64,000 nucleotides of DNA, taken from Tatumella sp. JGM118 (GTDB taxonomy: Bacteria; Pseudomonadota; Gammaproteobacteria; Enterobacterales; Enterobacteriaceae). Numbering within the stretch: position 1 is the stretch's first letter; each line of letters starts with the position of its first letter. Below the pieces are notes generated by a model that saw only the letters and a program-made list of their open reading frames with translations, did not search any database and was not told the origin of the DNA. The stretch lies in contig NZ_JAERJR010000009.1 of assembly GCF_018257515.1 (NCBI RefSeq), positions 1 to 64,000 of the forward strand. The letters are read 5' to 3'. The position numbers and the translations under genes are program-made. This document shows positions 1 through 8,570 of this stretch, piece after piece.

Positions 1-2
1 AT

Positions 3-569
3 CGCTTTTACCGGCATCCTAATCTGCTGAAATCCGGCTCTGACCAGGTTACCGCCCTTGAGCCAGAGCAGGTCTGGGTCGCTGATATAACTTACCTTCC
101 ACTACGCAGCGGCACGGCTTATCTGAGCCTGGTCACCGATGCCTGCTCCAGAAAAATCGTGGGTTACCATGTCGGGGAAAACCTGCGGACAGAAAGCGTG
201 GTAAAAGCGTTCAGGCAGGCTCTGAGGCAGAGAAAAACCACAGGTCCGCTGGTACATCACTCTGACAGAGGGCTGCAATACTGTTCTGTACTTTATCAGT
301 CAGTTCATGAGCGAAATGGAATAACCTGTTCAATGACTGATGGTTACGACTGCTACCAGAATGCGCTGGCTGAGAGAATAAACGGGATACTGAAAAATGA
401 GTTTTTACTCTCGCGCCCGGTGGATCTTGCACAGGCCCGGATGATGGTAAAAGAGTCCGTGGAAATTTATAACCATGAACGGCCGCATCTGGCCCTGAAA
501 TACAAAACGCCCGATGATGTTCATCAGGCGTTTTACAGACAAAAAACTGTCAACCTATATCAGGACTAG
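3..569 (+). CDS. IS3-family transposase OrfB, C-terminal part (5' end outside window)
   Basis: The frame is open from the left window edge, so the first methionine at 159 is internal and the start lies outside. The visible 188 residues hold the DDE catalytic core of an IS3-family integrase: first Asp in WVADITYLP (residues ~31-39), second in HHSDRGLQY, and the Glu in YQNALAERINGILK. The C-terminal ERPHLALKYKTPDDVH segment is typical of OrfB proteins. It would be the catalytic part of the transposase, made as an OrfAB fusion by frameshifting in intact elements. Whether the element is intact cannot be judged here. It sits 64 bp from the 3' end of flhA, at the edge of the flagellar cluster. Confidence 0.9.
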   Translation, partial: RFYRHPNLLKSGSDQVTALEPEQVWVADITYLPLRSGTAYLSLVTDACSRKIVGYHVGENLRTESVVKAFRQALRQRKTTGPLVHHSDRGLQYCSVLYQSVHERNGITCSMTDGYDCYQNALAERINGILKNEFLLSRPVDLAQARMMVKESVEIYNHERPHLALKYKTPDDVHQAFYRQKTVNLYQD

Positions 570-572
570 TCA
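546..572. repeat. Probable right terminal inverted repeat of the IS3-family element
   Basis: IS3-family elements end in 5'-TG...CA-3', and the right end usually lies at or just past the orfB stop. The sequence from 546 ends in CA at 571-572, three bases after the TAG stop (567-569). The left end is outside the window, so the match and any target duplication cannot be checked. Confidence 0.45.
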
Positions 573-633
573 CCAAAAAAGCGGTTCTGTCCGTCCAGCC
601 TTTTGCCGGAGATACTGCGGTCACCCGCCGGGT

Positions 634-2715
634 TTAAGACAGATGCCCGCGGATCACCACTTCCAGGTCTTCAGGGACCTCGTTATAAGACAGCACAAAC
701 AGCTCACGTGAAAATGAACGGGCATAGCGTGCCAGCAGTGGCCGCAATGCCGGCGGGACGATCAGTACCGGAGGCAGATTTTCGGCTTTCATCTGTTCGG
801 TGATCAGCGGCATATTGGTTTGTAACTGCGTTAACAGATGCGGATCCAGCGGCACGTTATCCAGCTCTTTATTGCCTGCCGCCTGCTGGGCGCGTAGCAG
901 TAACTCTTCTAAGGCATCACTGAGGGTAAATACCGCAAACTGCCGGCGATCCTTATTGATCCCGTGGACTATCTGACGACGAAGGGCGTAGCGGACATCG
1001 GCGGATAACAGCAGCGGATCTTTGGTGATCTGGTGCCCGGCGAGCAGTGCCGTCGCAATGGTGACAATATCCTTCAGGCTGACATTGTCGGTCAGTAACT
1101 GACGATAAATACGTAACTGTTGGGTGTAATTCAGTGCTGCATTTAAGTCTTCACTTAACCGGGGCGCGGGCTGAGCTAACCGGCGATGCAGTGCCGTAAT
1201 ATCATCGTACTGAAAAAGCTCAGGCAGATACTGCTTCACCACTTTATTCACATGCGTTGCAATCACGCTGGCGCAATCGACTACCTGATATCCGAAGCGT
1301 AGTGCCTGGCTTTTCTGTGCCGGATCAATCCAGATAGCGGACATGCCATAGGCGGGATCGGTCCCGAGGATCCCATCCAGTTCGCCATAGACTTCACTGC
1401 TGGCGAGCGCCATCAGCTTATCGGCATGAACTTCTCCCAGCGCGGCACGGACACCATGGATCATAATACTGTACTGCGTAGGTTTCAGGCGGAAGTTTTC
1501 CCGCACCTGAATTTCCGGCAGCAGCATCCCGCTACTCTCGGAAAGGACCTGCCGGACGCCGGTGATGCGCTGAGACAGTAAGCCGCCCTGGTGTTTGTCG
1601 ATCAGGCTGACCAGCCGGTAGCCCAGGTTAAGCCCGACCGGCTCGGTCACGGAGAGGCTTTCCCAGTGCAGCCGAGGGACTTCCGGCTCCAGCGCCTTCT
1701 CCACCACATCCGTCGCGGACTGGCTGGCTGCCAGAACACGTTTTGACTGACGCCATCCGGCAAAACTCAGTAAAAGCGCAAAGCTCAGGAAGGCGATATG
1801 CGGCATGCCGGGAACGAGGGCCATGGCCAGCATAATGCCGGCGACGGTATACAGGATCGCGGGCTGGGCCAGCAGCTGTTGACGCACTTCGTGGCGGATA
1901 TCCTGACCATCACTGACCCGGGTCACGATGATCGCGGCCGCCGTTGACAGCAGTAACGAAGGCAATTGCGCGACCAGACCATCGCCGATCGTCAGCAGGG
2001 CATACTGCTGAAAGGCATGACCGGCATCCAGATGGTGTTTAAATATGCCGATCGCCACGCCGCCGACCATATTGATCACCAGAATCAACATACCGGCGAT
2101 CGCATCACCCCGCACAAACTTCGAGGCACCATCCATCGACCCATAGAAGTCAGCCTCGCGGGTCACTTCAGAACGTCGTTCGCGGGCCTGGGCCTGAGTA
2201 ATGATCCCGGCGTTAAGGTCGGCATCGATGGCCATTTGTTTGCCTGGCATGGCATCCAGCGTAAAGCGCGCGGAGACCTCGGAAATACGTTCCGCGCCTT
2301 TGGTGATCACCACGAAGTTAACGATCATCAGGATCACAAAAACGACAAATCCGACCAGGAAGTCTCCGCCAATCACGACCTGACCGAAGGCTTCTATCAC
2401 TTTCCCTGCCGCCCCTTCGCCTTCCTGTCCATGCAGCAGCACAACCCGCGTTGAGGCGACATTCATGGACAGTCTCAGCAGCGTGGTGATCAGCAGCAGT
2501 GTCGGAAAGATACTGAAATCGAGGGGCCGTTGCGCATTGACGGAGACCAGCAGGATCAATATTGCCAGCACAATATTAAAGGTGAACAGGCAGTCCAGTA
2601 TCAGCGGATCTAACGGCAAAATGATCATGGCCAGCACTGCCATTATCAGCAGTGGCAGGCCCAGCGGCAGCGCTTTGCCGCGCCGGAGCCAGTGAGTCAA
2701 TGGCAATTTATTCAC
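634..2715 (-). CDS. flhA: Flagellar export gate protein FlhA (lateral type, LfhA)
   Basis: FlhA forms the nonameric inner-membrane and cytoplasmic ring of the flagellar type III export gate. The 693-residue product has hydrophobic segments over its first ~300 residues, the family signature around residues 150-169 (LDAMPGKQMAIDADLNAG) and a soluble C-terminal domain. I chose the GTG at 2715: it overlaps the flhB stop (CGTGAATAA) and follows a GAAGGA ribosome site. An upstream ATG would add 31 residues lying entirely inside flhB. It is the last gene of the minus-strand run fliM-N-P-Q-R-flhB-flhA. Family assignment is firm; the lateral type comes from cluster context. Confidence 0.95.
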   Translation of the reverse strand: MNKLPLTHWLRRGKALPLGLPLLIMAVLAMIILPLDPLILDCLFTFNIVLAILILLVSVNAQRPLDFSIFPTLLLITTLLRLSMNVASTRVVLLHGQEGEGAAGKVIEAFGQVVIGGDFLVGFVVFVILMIVNFVVITKGAERISEVSARFTLDAMPGKQMAIDADLNAGIITQAQARERRSEVTREADFYGSMDGASKFVRGDAIAGMLILVINMVGGVAIGIFKHHLDAGHAFQQYALLTIGDGLVAQLPSLLLSTAAAIIVTRVSDGQDIRHEVRQQLLAQPAILYTVAGIMLAMALVPGMPHIAFLSFALLLSFAGWRQSKRVLAASQSATDVVEKALEPEVPRLHWESLSVTEPVGLNLGYRLVSLIDKHQGGLLSQRITGVRQVLSESSGMLLPEIQVRENFRLKPTQYSIMIHGVRAALGEVHADKLMALASSEVYGELDGILGTDPAYGMSAIWIDPAQKSQALRFGYQVVDCASVIATHVNKVVKQYLPELFQYDDITALHRRLAQPAPRLSEDLNAALNYTQQLRIYRQLLTDNVSLKDIVTIATALLAGHQITKDPLLLSADVRYALRRQIVHGINKDRRQFAVFTLSDALEELLLRAQQAAGNKELDNVPLDPHLLTQLQTNMPLITEQMKAENLPPVLIVPPALRPLLARYARSFSRELFVLSYNEVPEDLEVVIRGHLS

Positions 2716-3832
2716 GGAATTGTCCTTCTGAAGGCATCGGGATTTTTCGATTGATGGTCGGTTTTTGCTGAGATTTATCCTGCCGCCAGCGCCGTAATTG
2801 CATGACATAGGTCAGTACATGGGCAATGGCCTGATAAAGCTGATTCGGGATCTGCTGATTCACACGTGTCGAGGCATAGACAGCCCGGGCGAGCGGCGCG
2901 AACTCAACGATTTCTATCTGATGTTCTTCACCAATCTGCCGGATAAAAAGCGCCAGATCATCGGCTCCTTTCGCGACTACATACGGAGCGGCGGCCGCCT
3001 GCGGATCGTATTTCAGTGCCACTGCATAGTGGGTCGGGTTCGTGATAATGACATTGGCCTGAGGGACGGTTTTTCTGAGTTGTCCCTGAGCCAACTGGCG
3101 CTGTAACTGGCGTAAACGCCCCTTAATCTGCGGGTTCCCTTCGCTGTGTTTAAATTCATCTTTGACTTCCTGTCGCGTCATTCGCATTTTACGCCGGAAC
3201 TGATAACGACTCAGCGGCCATTCAAGCAGGGCAAACCCCAGCATCAGCAGTACAAAATAGCCAAACAGGCGGGCTACCAGGGCCAGCCCTTCACTCATCG
3301 CCACAGGCCAGCCCAGCTGTGATAACAGCATGATGTCCTGCAATGAATGGCGTAATAACAGGCTTAACATCAGTAAAATAAGCCCGGCTTTCAGTATCAC
3401 TTTCGCTAATTCGATAAAATTGTCGGCGGCAAACAAGCGGGTAAAACCGGTTAACGGATTCAGTCGCTTACCGTCCGGCATAATTTTTTTCAGGCTGAAT
3501 ATCCATCCACCGCTGAACAGCGTAGCAATACCGGCGGCCAGCGGAACCGTACAAAAGCTGAGCGTGATGGTTAATAACAACCCCAGCGCCTTACCTGTCA
3601 GCAGGACTAACCGTGCGCCCGGATCAGAGGTGTGTACCCCCTCTGACGCTTGCCGGAAAAAATCGCCAATCAGGTGCCAGTACCAGGGTAATAATCCGGT
3701 CAGCGTCATAAAGGCGACCGCCAGTGAAATCGCCGATGAAAACTCTTTGGCCCGGCCGGTATCGCCTTTTTCGCGGGCTTTTTTGAGCTTTGCCGGTGTC
3801 GCCTTCTCACTTTTATCACTGGCCTGAGACAT
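2708..3832 (-). CDS. flhB: Flagellar export switch protein FlhB (LfhB)
   Basis: This 374-residue inner-membrane protein switches export specificity from rod/hook to filament substrates when it cleaves itself. Four hydrophobic segments (about 35-210) are followed by a cytoplasmic domain carrying the autocleavage motif NPTH at residues 265-268, so cleavage should work. The N terminus (MSQASDKSEKATPAKLKKAREKG) is the usual FlhB opening. It overlaps fliR upstream by 17 bp and flhA downstream by 8 bp, indicating translational coupling. The partner for the switch would be FliK, encoded at 27581. Confidence 0.95.
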   Translation of the reverse strand: MSQASDKSEKATPAKLKKAREKGDTGRAKEFSSAISLAVAFMTLTGLLPWYWHLIGDFFRQASEGVHTSDPGARLVLLTGKALGLLLTITLSFCTVPLAAGIATLFSGGWIFSLKKIMPDGKRLNPLTGFTRLFAADNFIELAKVILKAGLILLMLSLLLRHSLQDIMLLSQLGWPVAMSEGLALVARLFGYFVLLMLGFALLEWPLSRYQFRRKMRMTRQEVKDEFKHSEGNPQIKGRLRQLQRQLAQGQLRKTVPQANVIITNPTHYAVALKYDPQAAAAPYVVAKGADDLALFIRQIGEEHQIEIVEFAPLARAVYASTRVNQQIPNQLYQAIAHVLTYVMQLRRWRQDKSQQKPTINRKIPMPSEGQFRE

Positions 3833-4598
3833 GGGGTGTCCTCAGCAGGTCAAACTGATGGATCACCTGATCCGTCAGTGAGAGATAGTGTCCGGATAGC
3901 GTCGGGATCAGTAAGGCAATACTGATAATTCCGGCCAGTGCCGCCAGCGGGAAACCCAGCGAAAATAAATTCAGTGTCGGTGATATCTTATTGAGTAAGC
4001 CAAATACCCCCTGAATCAATAACATGATCACCGTTGAGGGCAGGGCGATGATCACCGCCGCAGAAATTATCCAGCCAAAACTGATAATCAGGGTATTTAC
4101 CGATGGCCAGTTAAGTGCCGTGCCGACCGGCCAGTAGATAAATCCCTGATACAACACCGTCACCAGTAATAAGTGACCGTTGGCCGCAAAAAAGATCAGC
4201 ACCATGGTTAAATTAAACAACTGTGAGACCAGGGTATTACTGGTGCCATTGATCGGGTCGTTCTGTACCGCCATCGAGAGGCCCATATTCATGGCGATGA
4301 TCTGGCCCGCTGTCTGCAATGCCGAAAAGGCGAGTTGTAACAGCTGTCCGAAAATAAGCCCCCAGGCAATTTGTTCGGCGACCTGGGTAAGCAGGGTGAC
4401 CGATAAAAATGCCGGGGGAGAGGTCAGTGGCAGAAGGGGGGCAATTAACGCCGTCAGCACCAGAGAGAGGACTATCCTGACTTTTCGCGGAATTAATGTA
4501 CTGTCTGCCAGCGGACTGAATTGCAGAAACGACACTATCCTGACCCAGGGTAATAGCAGGGTTAACAGATGGCTGTAAAATCCTGAAAGATCGAGCAT
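3816..4598 (-). CDS. fliR: Flagellar export apparatus protein FliR (LfiR)
   Basis: FliR is part of the FliPQR core pore of the export apparatus. The 260-residue product is almost wholly hydrophobic with about six membrane segments and the GTSNTLVSQLFNLTMVLIFF stretch typical of the family. It starts 5 bp after fliQ and overlaps flhB, which fits the conserved fliP-Q-R-flhB order. The length is normal (E. coli about 261). Confidence 0.94.
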   Translation of the reverse strand: MLDLSGFYSHLLTLLLPWVRIVSFLQFSPLADSTLIPRKVRIVLSLVLTALIAPLLPLTSPPAFLSVTLLTQVAEQIAWGLIFGQLLQLAFSALQTAGQIIAMNMGLSMAVQNDPINGTSNTLVSQLFNLTMVLIFFAANGHLLLVTVLYQGFIYWPVGTALNWPSVNTLIISFGWIISAAVIIALPSTVIMLLIQGVFGLLNKISPTLNLFSLGFPLAALAGIISIALLIPTLSGHYLSLTDQVIHQFDLLRTPHVSGQ

Positions 4599-4603
4599 GC
4601 CGG

Positions 4604-4876
4604 TTAACCTGAAATATTTCCGGCCTGGTGAAACAGCAACTGAGTGAAGTCGATAAGTTTAATCAGTATCCATTTTCCGGCCACAATCAGTACCAGCAGG
4701 GTCACGACCAGCCGGGGCAGGAAGCTGAGGGTCTGTTCATTAATCTGGGTAGCCGCCTGGAAGATACTGACACAGAGACCGACCAGTAATCCGGGCAGAA
4801 TAATGACGGCAGAAATCAGCAGCACTAGCTGGATTGCGCCACCCATTTGGTCACTGATGCTATCTAACGTGAACAT
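4604..4876 (-). CDS. fliQ: Flagellar export apparatus protein FliQ (LfiQ)
   Basis: A 90-residue protein with two membrane helices separated by a short loop (ATQINEQTLSFLPR), the exact layout of FliQ in the FliP5Q4R1 pore. Its start lies 2 bp after the fliP stop and its stop 5 bp before the fliR start. Nothing is unusual; family assignment rests on size, hairpin topology and position. Confidence 0.94.
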   Translation of the reverse strand: MFTLDSISDQMGGAIQLVLLISAVIILPGLLVGLCVSIFQAATQINEQTLSFLPRLVVTLLVLIVAGKWILIKLIDFTQLLFHQAGNISG

Positions 4877-4878
4877 GA

Positions 4879-5628
4879 TTAAAAACCCTGAATACTTTGG
4901 GTCAGTGTTCCGGTGATCAGTGACCAGCCATCACATAAGACAAACAGCAGTAATTTGAACGGCAGAGACACCACCATCGGTGAAAGCATCATCATGCCCA
5001 TGGCCATCAATATGCTGGAGACAATTAAGTCGATGACCAGAAACGGCAGATAGATCATAAAACCAATCTGAAAGGCCGTCTTTAACTCACTGAGTAAATA
5101 CGCAGGCGTAATGATGGTCAGGTCCTGGTCTGCGGGGTCGCCGGTGACGTGCGCAATCGTCATGATCTGACTCATGGCTGTTTTACTGGTCTGCGCCAGC
5201 ATAAATTTTTTCAGTGGCTGGCTGGCCTGGATCAGGGCCTCATTCAGCGAGATTTTCCCTGACTGATAGGGGATCAGCGCCTCCTGATTCATCGTCATCC
5301 ATACCGGACGCATCACCAGCAGCGTCAGACAGAGCGCAATCCCGGTCAGCACTTTATTGGGTGGGGTTTGTTGTAACCCCAGCGCCTGACGCAATATGGC
5401 TAATACAATAATAAAGCGGGTGAAACTCGTCATCATCAGTACCATTACCGGCAGTAAACCGAGTAAGGTCATCAGGATCAGTATTTCAATATTGACGCTA
5501 TAGCTCTGCCCGCCCTGCTCAGTGCGGGTACTGAATAATGTCAGACCCGGCTCCGCCGCCGTCAGACAAGGCGTCACTATCATCAGTAAACCGGCGCAGA
5601 ATTGTCGCCAGTAACGGCAGATATTCAT
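4879..5628 (-). CDS. fliP: Flagellar export apparatus protein FliP (LfiP)
   Basis: FliP forms the core export pore with FliQ and FliR. The 249-residue product has a cleavable signal sequence (cut probably after LTAAEP region, ~residue 25), then the family signature MTSFTRFIIVLAILRQALG at about 66-84 and further hydrophobic segments. It overlaps fliN by 4 bp. No fliO gene lies between fliN and fliP, where enterobacterial primary flagellar operons carry one; FliO is a FliP assembly factor, so this system manages without it or borrows one. Confidence 0.94.
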   Translation of the reverse strand: MNICRYWRQFCAGLLMIVTPCLTAAEPGLTLFSTRTEQGGQSYSVNIEILILMTLLGLLPVMVLMMTSFTRFIIVLAILRQALGLQQTPPNKVLTGIALCLTLLVMRPVWMTMNQEALIPYQSGKISLNEALIQASQPLKKFMLAQTSKTAMSQIMTIAHVTGDPADQDLTIITPAYLLSELKTAFQIGFMIYLPFLVIDLIVSSILMAMGMMMLSPMVVSLPFKLLLFVLCDGWSLITGTLTQSIQGF

Positions 5629-6005
5629 GAGGTCAGGTCGCTTAACTGCTGGCCGGTAAATTCGATAATACGTAAACCATATTTATCATTCACCACGACA
5701 ACTTCTGCTTTTCCAAACAACACACCGTTAACTTTTAAATCCAGTGGCTCACCGGCCATTTTATTCAATTCAATGACCGTATTTTTATCCACCGCTAACA
5801 GGTCGGCCAGAGAGACGCTGACCGAAGCCACTTCCAGCGTCAGGGTCAACGGAATACGGTTAAATAACTGGCGCTTACGGTTTTCTTCCTGCCGCTGCTG
5901 CGGGTCTGCCGCGACGTTCTGCTCCGTCGCCGTGGCGGATAACTCATCGAAATTAAGATCATCCAGAGAAAAAGCCGACGGTGTTTTATTATCTTCGTAA
6001 TTCAT
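5625..6005 (-). CDS. fliN: Flagellar motor switch protein FliN (LfiN)
   Basis: FliN forms the lower C-ring and docks the export ATPase complex through FliH. The 126-residue protein has an acidic, variable N terminus (1-50) and a C-terminal SpoA domain (about 50-126) with the pattern VSLADLLAVDKNTVIELNK and GEPLDLKVNGVLFGKAEVVV. It starts 3 bp after the fliM stop and overlaps fliP by 4 bp. The length is close to the enterobacterial 137. Confidence 0.92.
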   Translation of the reverse strand: MNYEDNKTPSAFSLDDLNFDELSATATEQNVAADPQQRQEENRKRQLFNRIPLTLTLEVASVSVSLADLLAVDKNTVIELNKMAGEPLDLKVNGVLFGKAEVVVVNDKYGLRIIEFTGQQLSDLTS

Positions 6006-6008
6006 TAT

Positions 6009-6908
6009 TTATCCGGTGTAATGATCAATAAATTCTGACAGGACGAGTTGCCCCTGATGTTCAGAGACTTTGGCATGAAATAACACTTCATCGCCGAGTG
6101 TGACGGGAACGGAGTCATTAAGGAAAACGGGTAACACATCATCCACTTGCAGATGTAATAATTTTTCCAGGGTGGTTTCCATACACACTAACTGAGCGTT
6201 TAGCGTGAAAGGAAGACGACGTAACTGCTGCTCCAGGCGGGCTTCAGAAAAAGGATTCGCCTCCCCCGGCTCAGGTTCATTACGTAATGTGCTCAGTATC
6301 TGATCGATCAGGGAATGGTCAAAACGTAAGGTGATGGCACCCTGTTGATAACCCCGTAACCGGAACGAAAGACACCAGGCCCAATGACTGTGCTGCTGAT
6401 TATGTACGGGTTTGACCGACAGATCGTGACCGGTCACTTCCGGCGTCAGAAATATTTTGCAGATCTCATCACCGAGACGTTCCTGTAAGCGTTTCTCGGT
6501 CTGAGTGATTTCGGTGTCATTGTCTGTCGCGGGGGTGTCGCTGACCCCATAAAAGTCATGTAATAAATTCAGTAACAGGACACGATCAATTTCAAAGGCT
6601 ATTTTTCCCGCAGTACAGGAATATATTTGATGGCATTTTTTATTCTCTTCAATAGTGAAGTTAATATTAGCCAGCGAAGTATTTACCCTGAACTTATTCA
6701 GAAAATAACGGCTTAAGGCAGCATCGAAATTATCATAATTTTTATTAATGTGTTCAGCCAGCTTATGCCAGGGTTTTCCCAACTGACTCACCCCTAAAGG
6801 CAGAATAGTATCCTTCGGGTCGATGTTAAGTTTTTTTAAAATGTTTTTGCAAAGAACCATGGGTTGCCCAGTGTCTGCATGCAGTATTTGATTAATTATA
6901 CTTAGCAT
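6009..6908 (-). CDS. fliM: Divergent flagellar motor switch protein FliM (LfiM)
   Basis: The 299-residue product lies directly upstream of fliN and ends in a SpoA-type domain (about 225-299), so I call it FliM of the C-ring. It is shorter than E. coli FliM (334). Its N terminus (MLSIINQILHADTGQPM) lacks the LSQDEIDALL-type motif by which FliM binds phospho-CheY, and I do not see the conserved GG-R-P middle-domain signature. It is the first gene of the minus-strand export/switch operon, divergent from lafK. The call depends partly on position and is less certain than for its neighbours. Confidence 0.8.
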   Translation of the reverse strand: MLSIINQILHADTGQPMVLCKNILKKLNIDPKDTILPLGVSQLGKPWHKLAEHINKNYDNFDAALSRYFLNKFRVNTSLANINFTIEENKKCHQIYSCTAGKIAFEIDRVLLLNLLHDFYGVSDTPATDNDTEITQTEKRLQERLGDEICKIFLTPEVTGHDLSVKPVHNQQHSHWAWCLSFRLRGYQQGAITLRFDHSLIDQILSTLRNEPEPGEANPFSEARLEQQLRRLPFTLNAQLVCMETTLEKLLHLQVDDVLPVFLNDSVPVTLGDEVLFHAKVSEHQGQLVLSEFIDHYTG

Positions 6909-7212
6909 TAGGCCGGAAATTTTTGGAATCTTATGAGATATTGGTTGCCAGTTGCAAGGGATTTGTTTAGATTTAAATGAGAATTTTCCGTTTATTTCTC
7001 TGAGGGATGGGCGTCTCTGTTTTCTGAGTGACCTGTAACCAATAATCTATAGATATATCAGGGGTTTAAGAAATTCCACCGATAGGTTAGATTAAATAAA
7101 AACAAGAGTTATCTGAGCATTGCTTATTAGCGATGTTAATGGAACTGGTGTCATGACGCCGGTTTTTTAAAAAAATTTAAATAAAAATTCACATTACTTC
7201 CGGGAAATATCA
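6909..7212. promoter_or_regulatory. Divergent intergenic region between fliM and lafK
   Basis: This 304-bp AT-rich stretch separates two divergent operons and must hold the promoter of the fliM-flhA run and that of lafK. I found no convincing sigma-54 match: the best candidate near 6939-6955 (TTGG...TTGCA) has 9 rather than 10 bases between the GG and GC pairs. No gene is visible. A weak GGGA site lies before the lafK ATG. Confidence 0.5.
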
Positions 7213-8202
7213 ATGAGTACTTATTCTTCAGGGATAAATACTGCTGATGCTGATCTTATTTCATACTCTGCCAGGAGTATGGAAACTCTGCGCATGGCCG
7301 AAAAAATGGCCAGAGTCTCTGTACCCGTATTAATTTATGGTGAATCAGGCACAGGAAAAGAGTGTATTGCGCGTTATATTCATCGCCAGCAATTCGGAAC
7401 GCTTAACTCAGCGCCCTATATTGGTGTTAACTGCGCCGCTATTCCTGACAGCCTGCTGGAGGCGACCTTATTCGGCTATGAAAAAGGGGCATTCACCGGG
7501 GCAGTACAATCGATGCCCGGTAAATTTGAGCAGGCAAACGGCGGCATATTATTACTGGATGAAATTGGTGATATGCCTCTCTCATTACAGGCCAAATTAT
7601 TACGGGTATTGCAGGAACAGGAAGTTGAACGTCTGGGAAGTACCCGCCGTATTAAATTATCGGTCAGGATTATTGCGGCCACTCATCAGCATTTACCCAC
7701 CGCCGTGGCTGAAGGACGTTTCAGACAGGACCTGTTCTACCGGCTGGCGGTATTACCTCTGACCATTGCTCCGTTACGTGAGCGACGGGAAGATATCCTG
7801 CCCCTCGTCACCTGCTTTTTAAAAAAATATCGCGCTTTTTCAGCCGCTGAAGCCGAGTTGTCACCTCAGGTACGTCAGGCGTTACTGGACTACGACTGGC
7901 CCGGAAATGTCCGTGAGCTGGAAAATAAAATTCAATGCGGGTTAATTCTGTGTCAGCAGGGAAAATTAACGCTGGCTGATCTCGGCCTGCCGACTCCCGC
8001 GACCTCCCCGGTGAGGGGATTGCAGCCACAGAATACTCCCTCAATCCGCCAGATGGGTAAACAGGTAGAGCAGCAATATATCCTCGATCTGCTGGAGCAG
8101 TGTGAAGGAAATAAAACACTGACCGCCAAAAAACTGGGGATCACCCCGCGGGCATTACGTTATCGTCTGACGTCAATGCGTCAGGCCGGATTAAGTATAT
8201 AA
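7213..8202 (+). CDS. lafK: Sigma-54-dependent flagellar activator LafK
   Basis: A 329-residue bacterial enhancer-binding protein made only of an AAA+ domain and a C-terminal Fis-type helix-turn-helix. Visible are Walker A GESGTGKE (43-50), the sigma-54 contact loop GAFTGA (92-97), Walker B GGILLLDEIGD (110-120), DYDWPGNVRELEN near 225-237, and a DNA-binding end with TAKKLGITPRALRYRL. It has no receiver domain, as in LafK/FlaK of lateral systems, so activity is probably controlled by its own level. The three sigma-54 promoter matches in this cluster are its likely targets. It heads the run to fliJ, with fliE 20 bp downstream. Confidence 0.93.
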   Translation: MSTYSSGINTADADLISYSARSMETLRMAEKMARVSVPVLIYGESGTGKECIARYIHRQQFGTLNSAPYIGVNCAAIPDSLLEATLFGYEKGAFTGAVQSMPGKFEQANGGILLLDEIGDMPLSLQAKLLRVLQEQEVERLGSTRRIKLSVRIIAATHQHLPTAVAEGRFRQDLFYRLAVLPLTIAPLRERREDILPLVTCFLKKYRAFSAAEAELSPQVRQALLDYDWPGNVRELENKIQCGLILCQQGKLTLADLGLPTPATSPVRGLQPQNTPSIRQMGKQVEQQYILDLLEQCEGNKTLTAKKLGITPRALRYRLTSMRQAGLSI

Positions 8203-8222
8203 GTATCAGGAATGACGAGATC

Positions 8223-8558
8223 ATGGTTTTAGATCCTTTCGTATCGTTGTCGACAGCGGTACCGGCCTCAGGCCTTAGTGATGTTGCGCCGGTGATTGCT
8301 GCAGATGAGGGGGCGTTCCTTCCGGCAATGTCTCAGGAAAACAGTTTTCAGTCGGTATTGTCGCAATCAGTTTCACAGGTGAACCAACTGCAACTGGATG
8401 CCGCGTCCCGACAGCAGGCCTTAAATGCCGGGCAAAGTGATGATCTGGCCGGTGCGATGGTCGCCAGCCAGAAAGCGAATATCAGTTTTTCCGCCCTCCT
8501 GCAGGTACGGAACAAGCTGACGAGTGCGCTGGATGATCTGCTAAATACCCCTCTTTAA
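8223..8558 (+). CDS. fliE: Flagellar hook-basal body protein FliE (LfiE)
   Basis: FliE joins the MS ring to the proximal rod. The 111-residue product matches the family length (E. coli 104) and has the characteristic C-terminal half, with MVASQKANISFSALLQVRNKL around 81-101. It lies between lafK and fliF, where fliE sits in lateral clusters. A GAATGACGAG stretch before the ATG supplies a weak ribosome site. Confidence 0.9.
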   Translation: MVLDPFVSLSTAVPASGLSDVAPVIAADEGAFLPAMSQENSFQSVLSQSVSQVNQLQLDAASRQQALNAGQSDDLAGAMVASQKANISFSALLQVRNKLTSALDDLLNTPL

Positions 8559-8570
8559 TTCGGAGCCATC

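Noticed and set aside
1966-2454. 162-codon plus-strand open frame opposite flhA
   Set aside because: Antisense shadow of a conserved gene with no ribosome site or family resemblance.
6939-6955. Sigma-54 promoter for lafK
   Set aside because: GG and GC pairs are 9 bases apart instead of 10, and the rest of the -24 element does not match.
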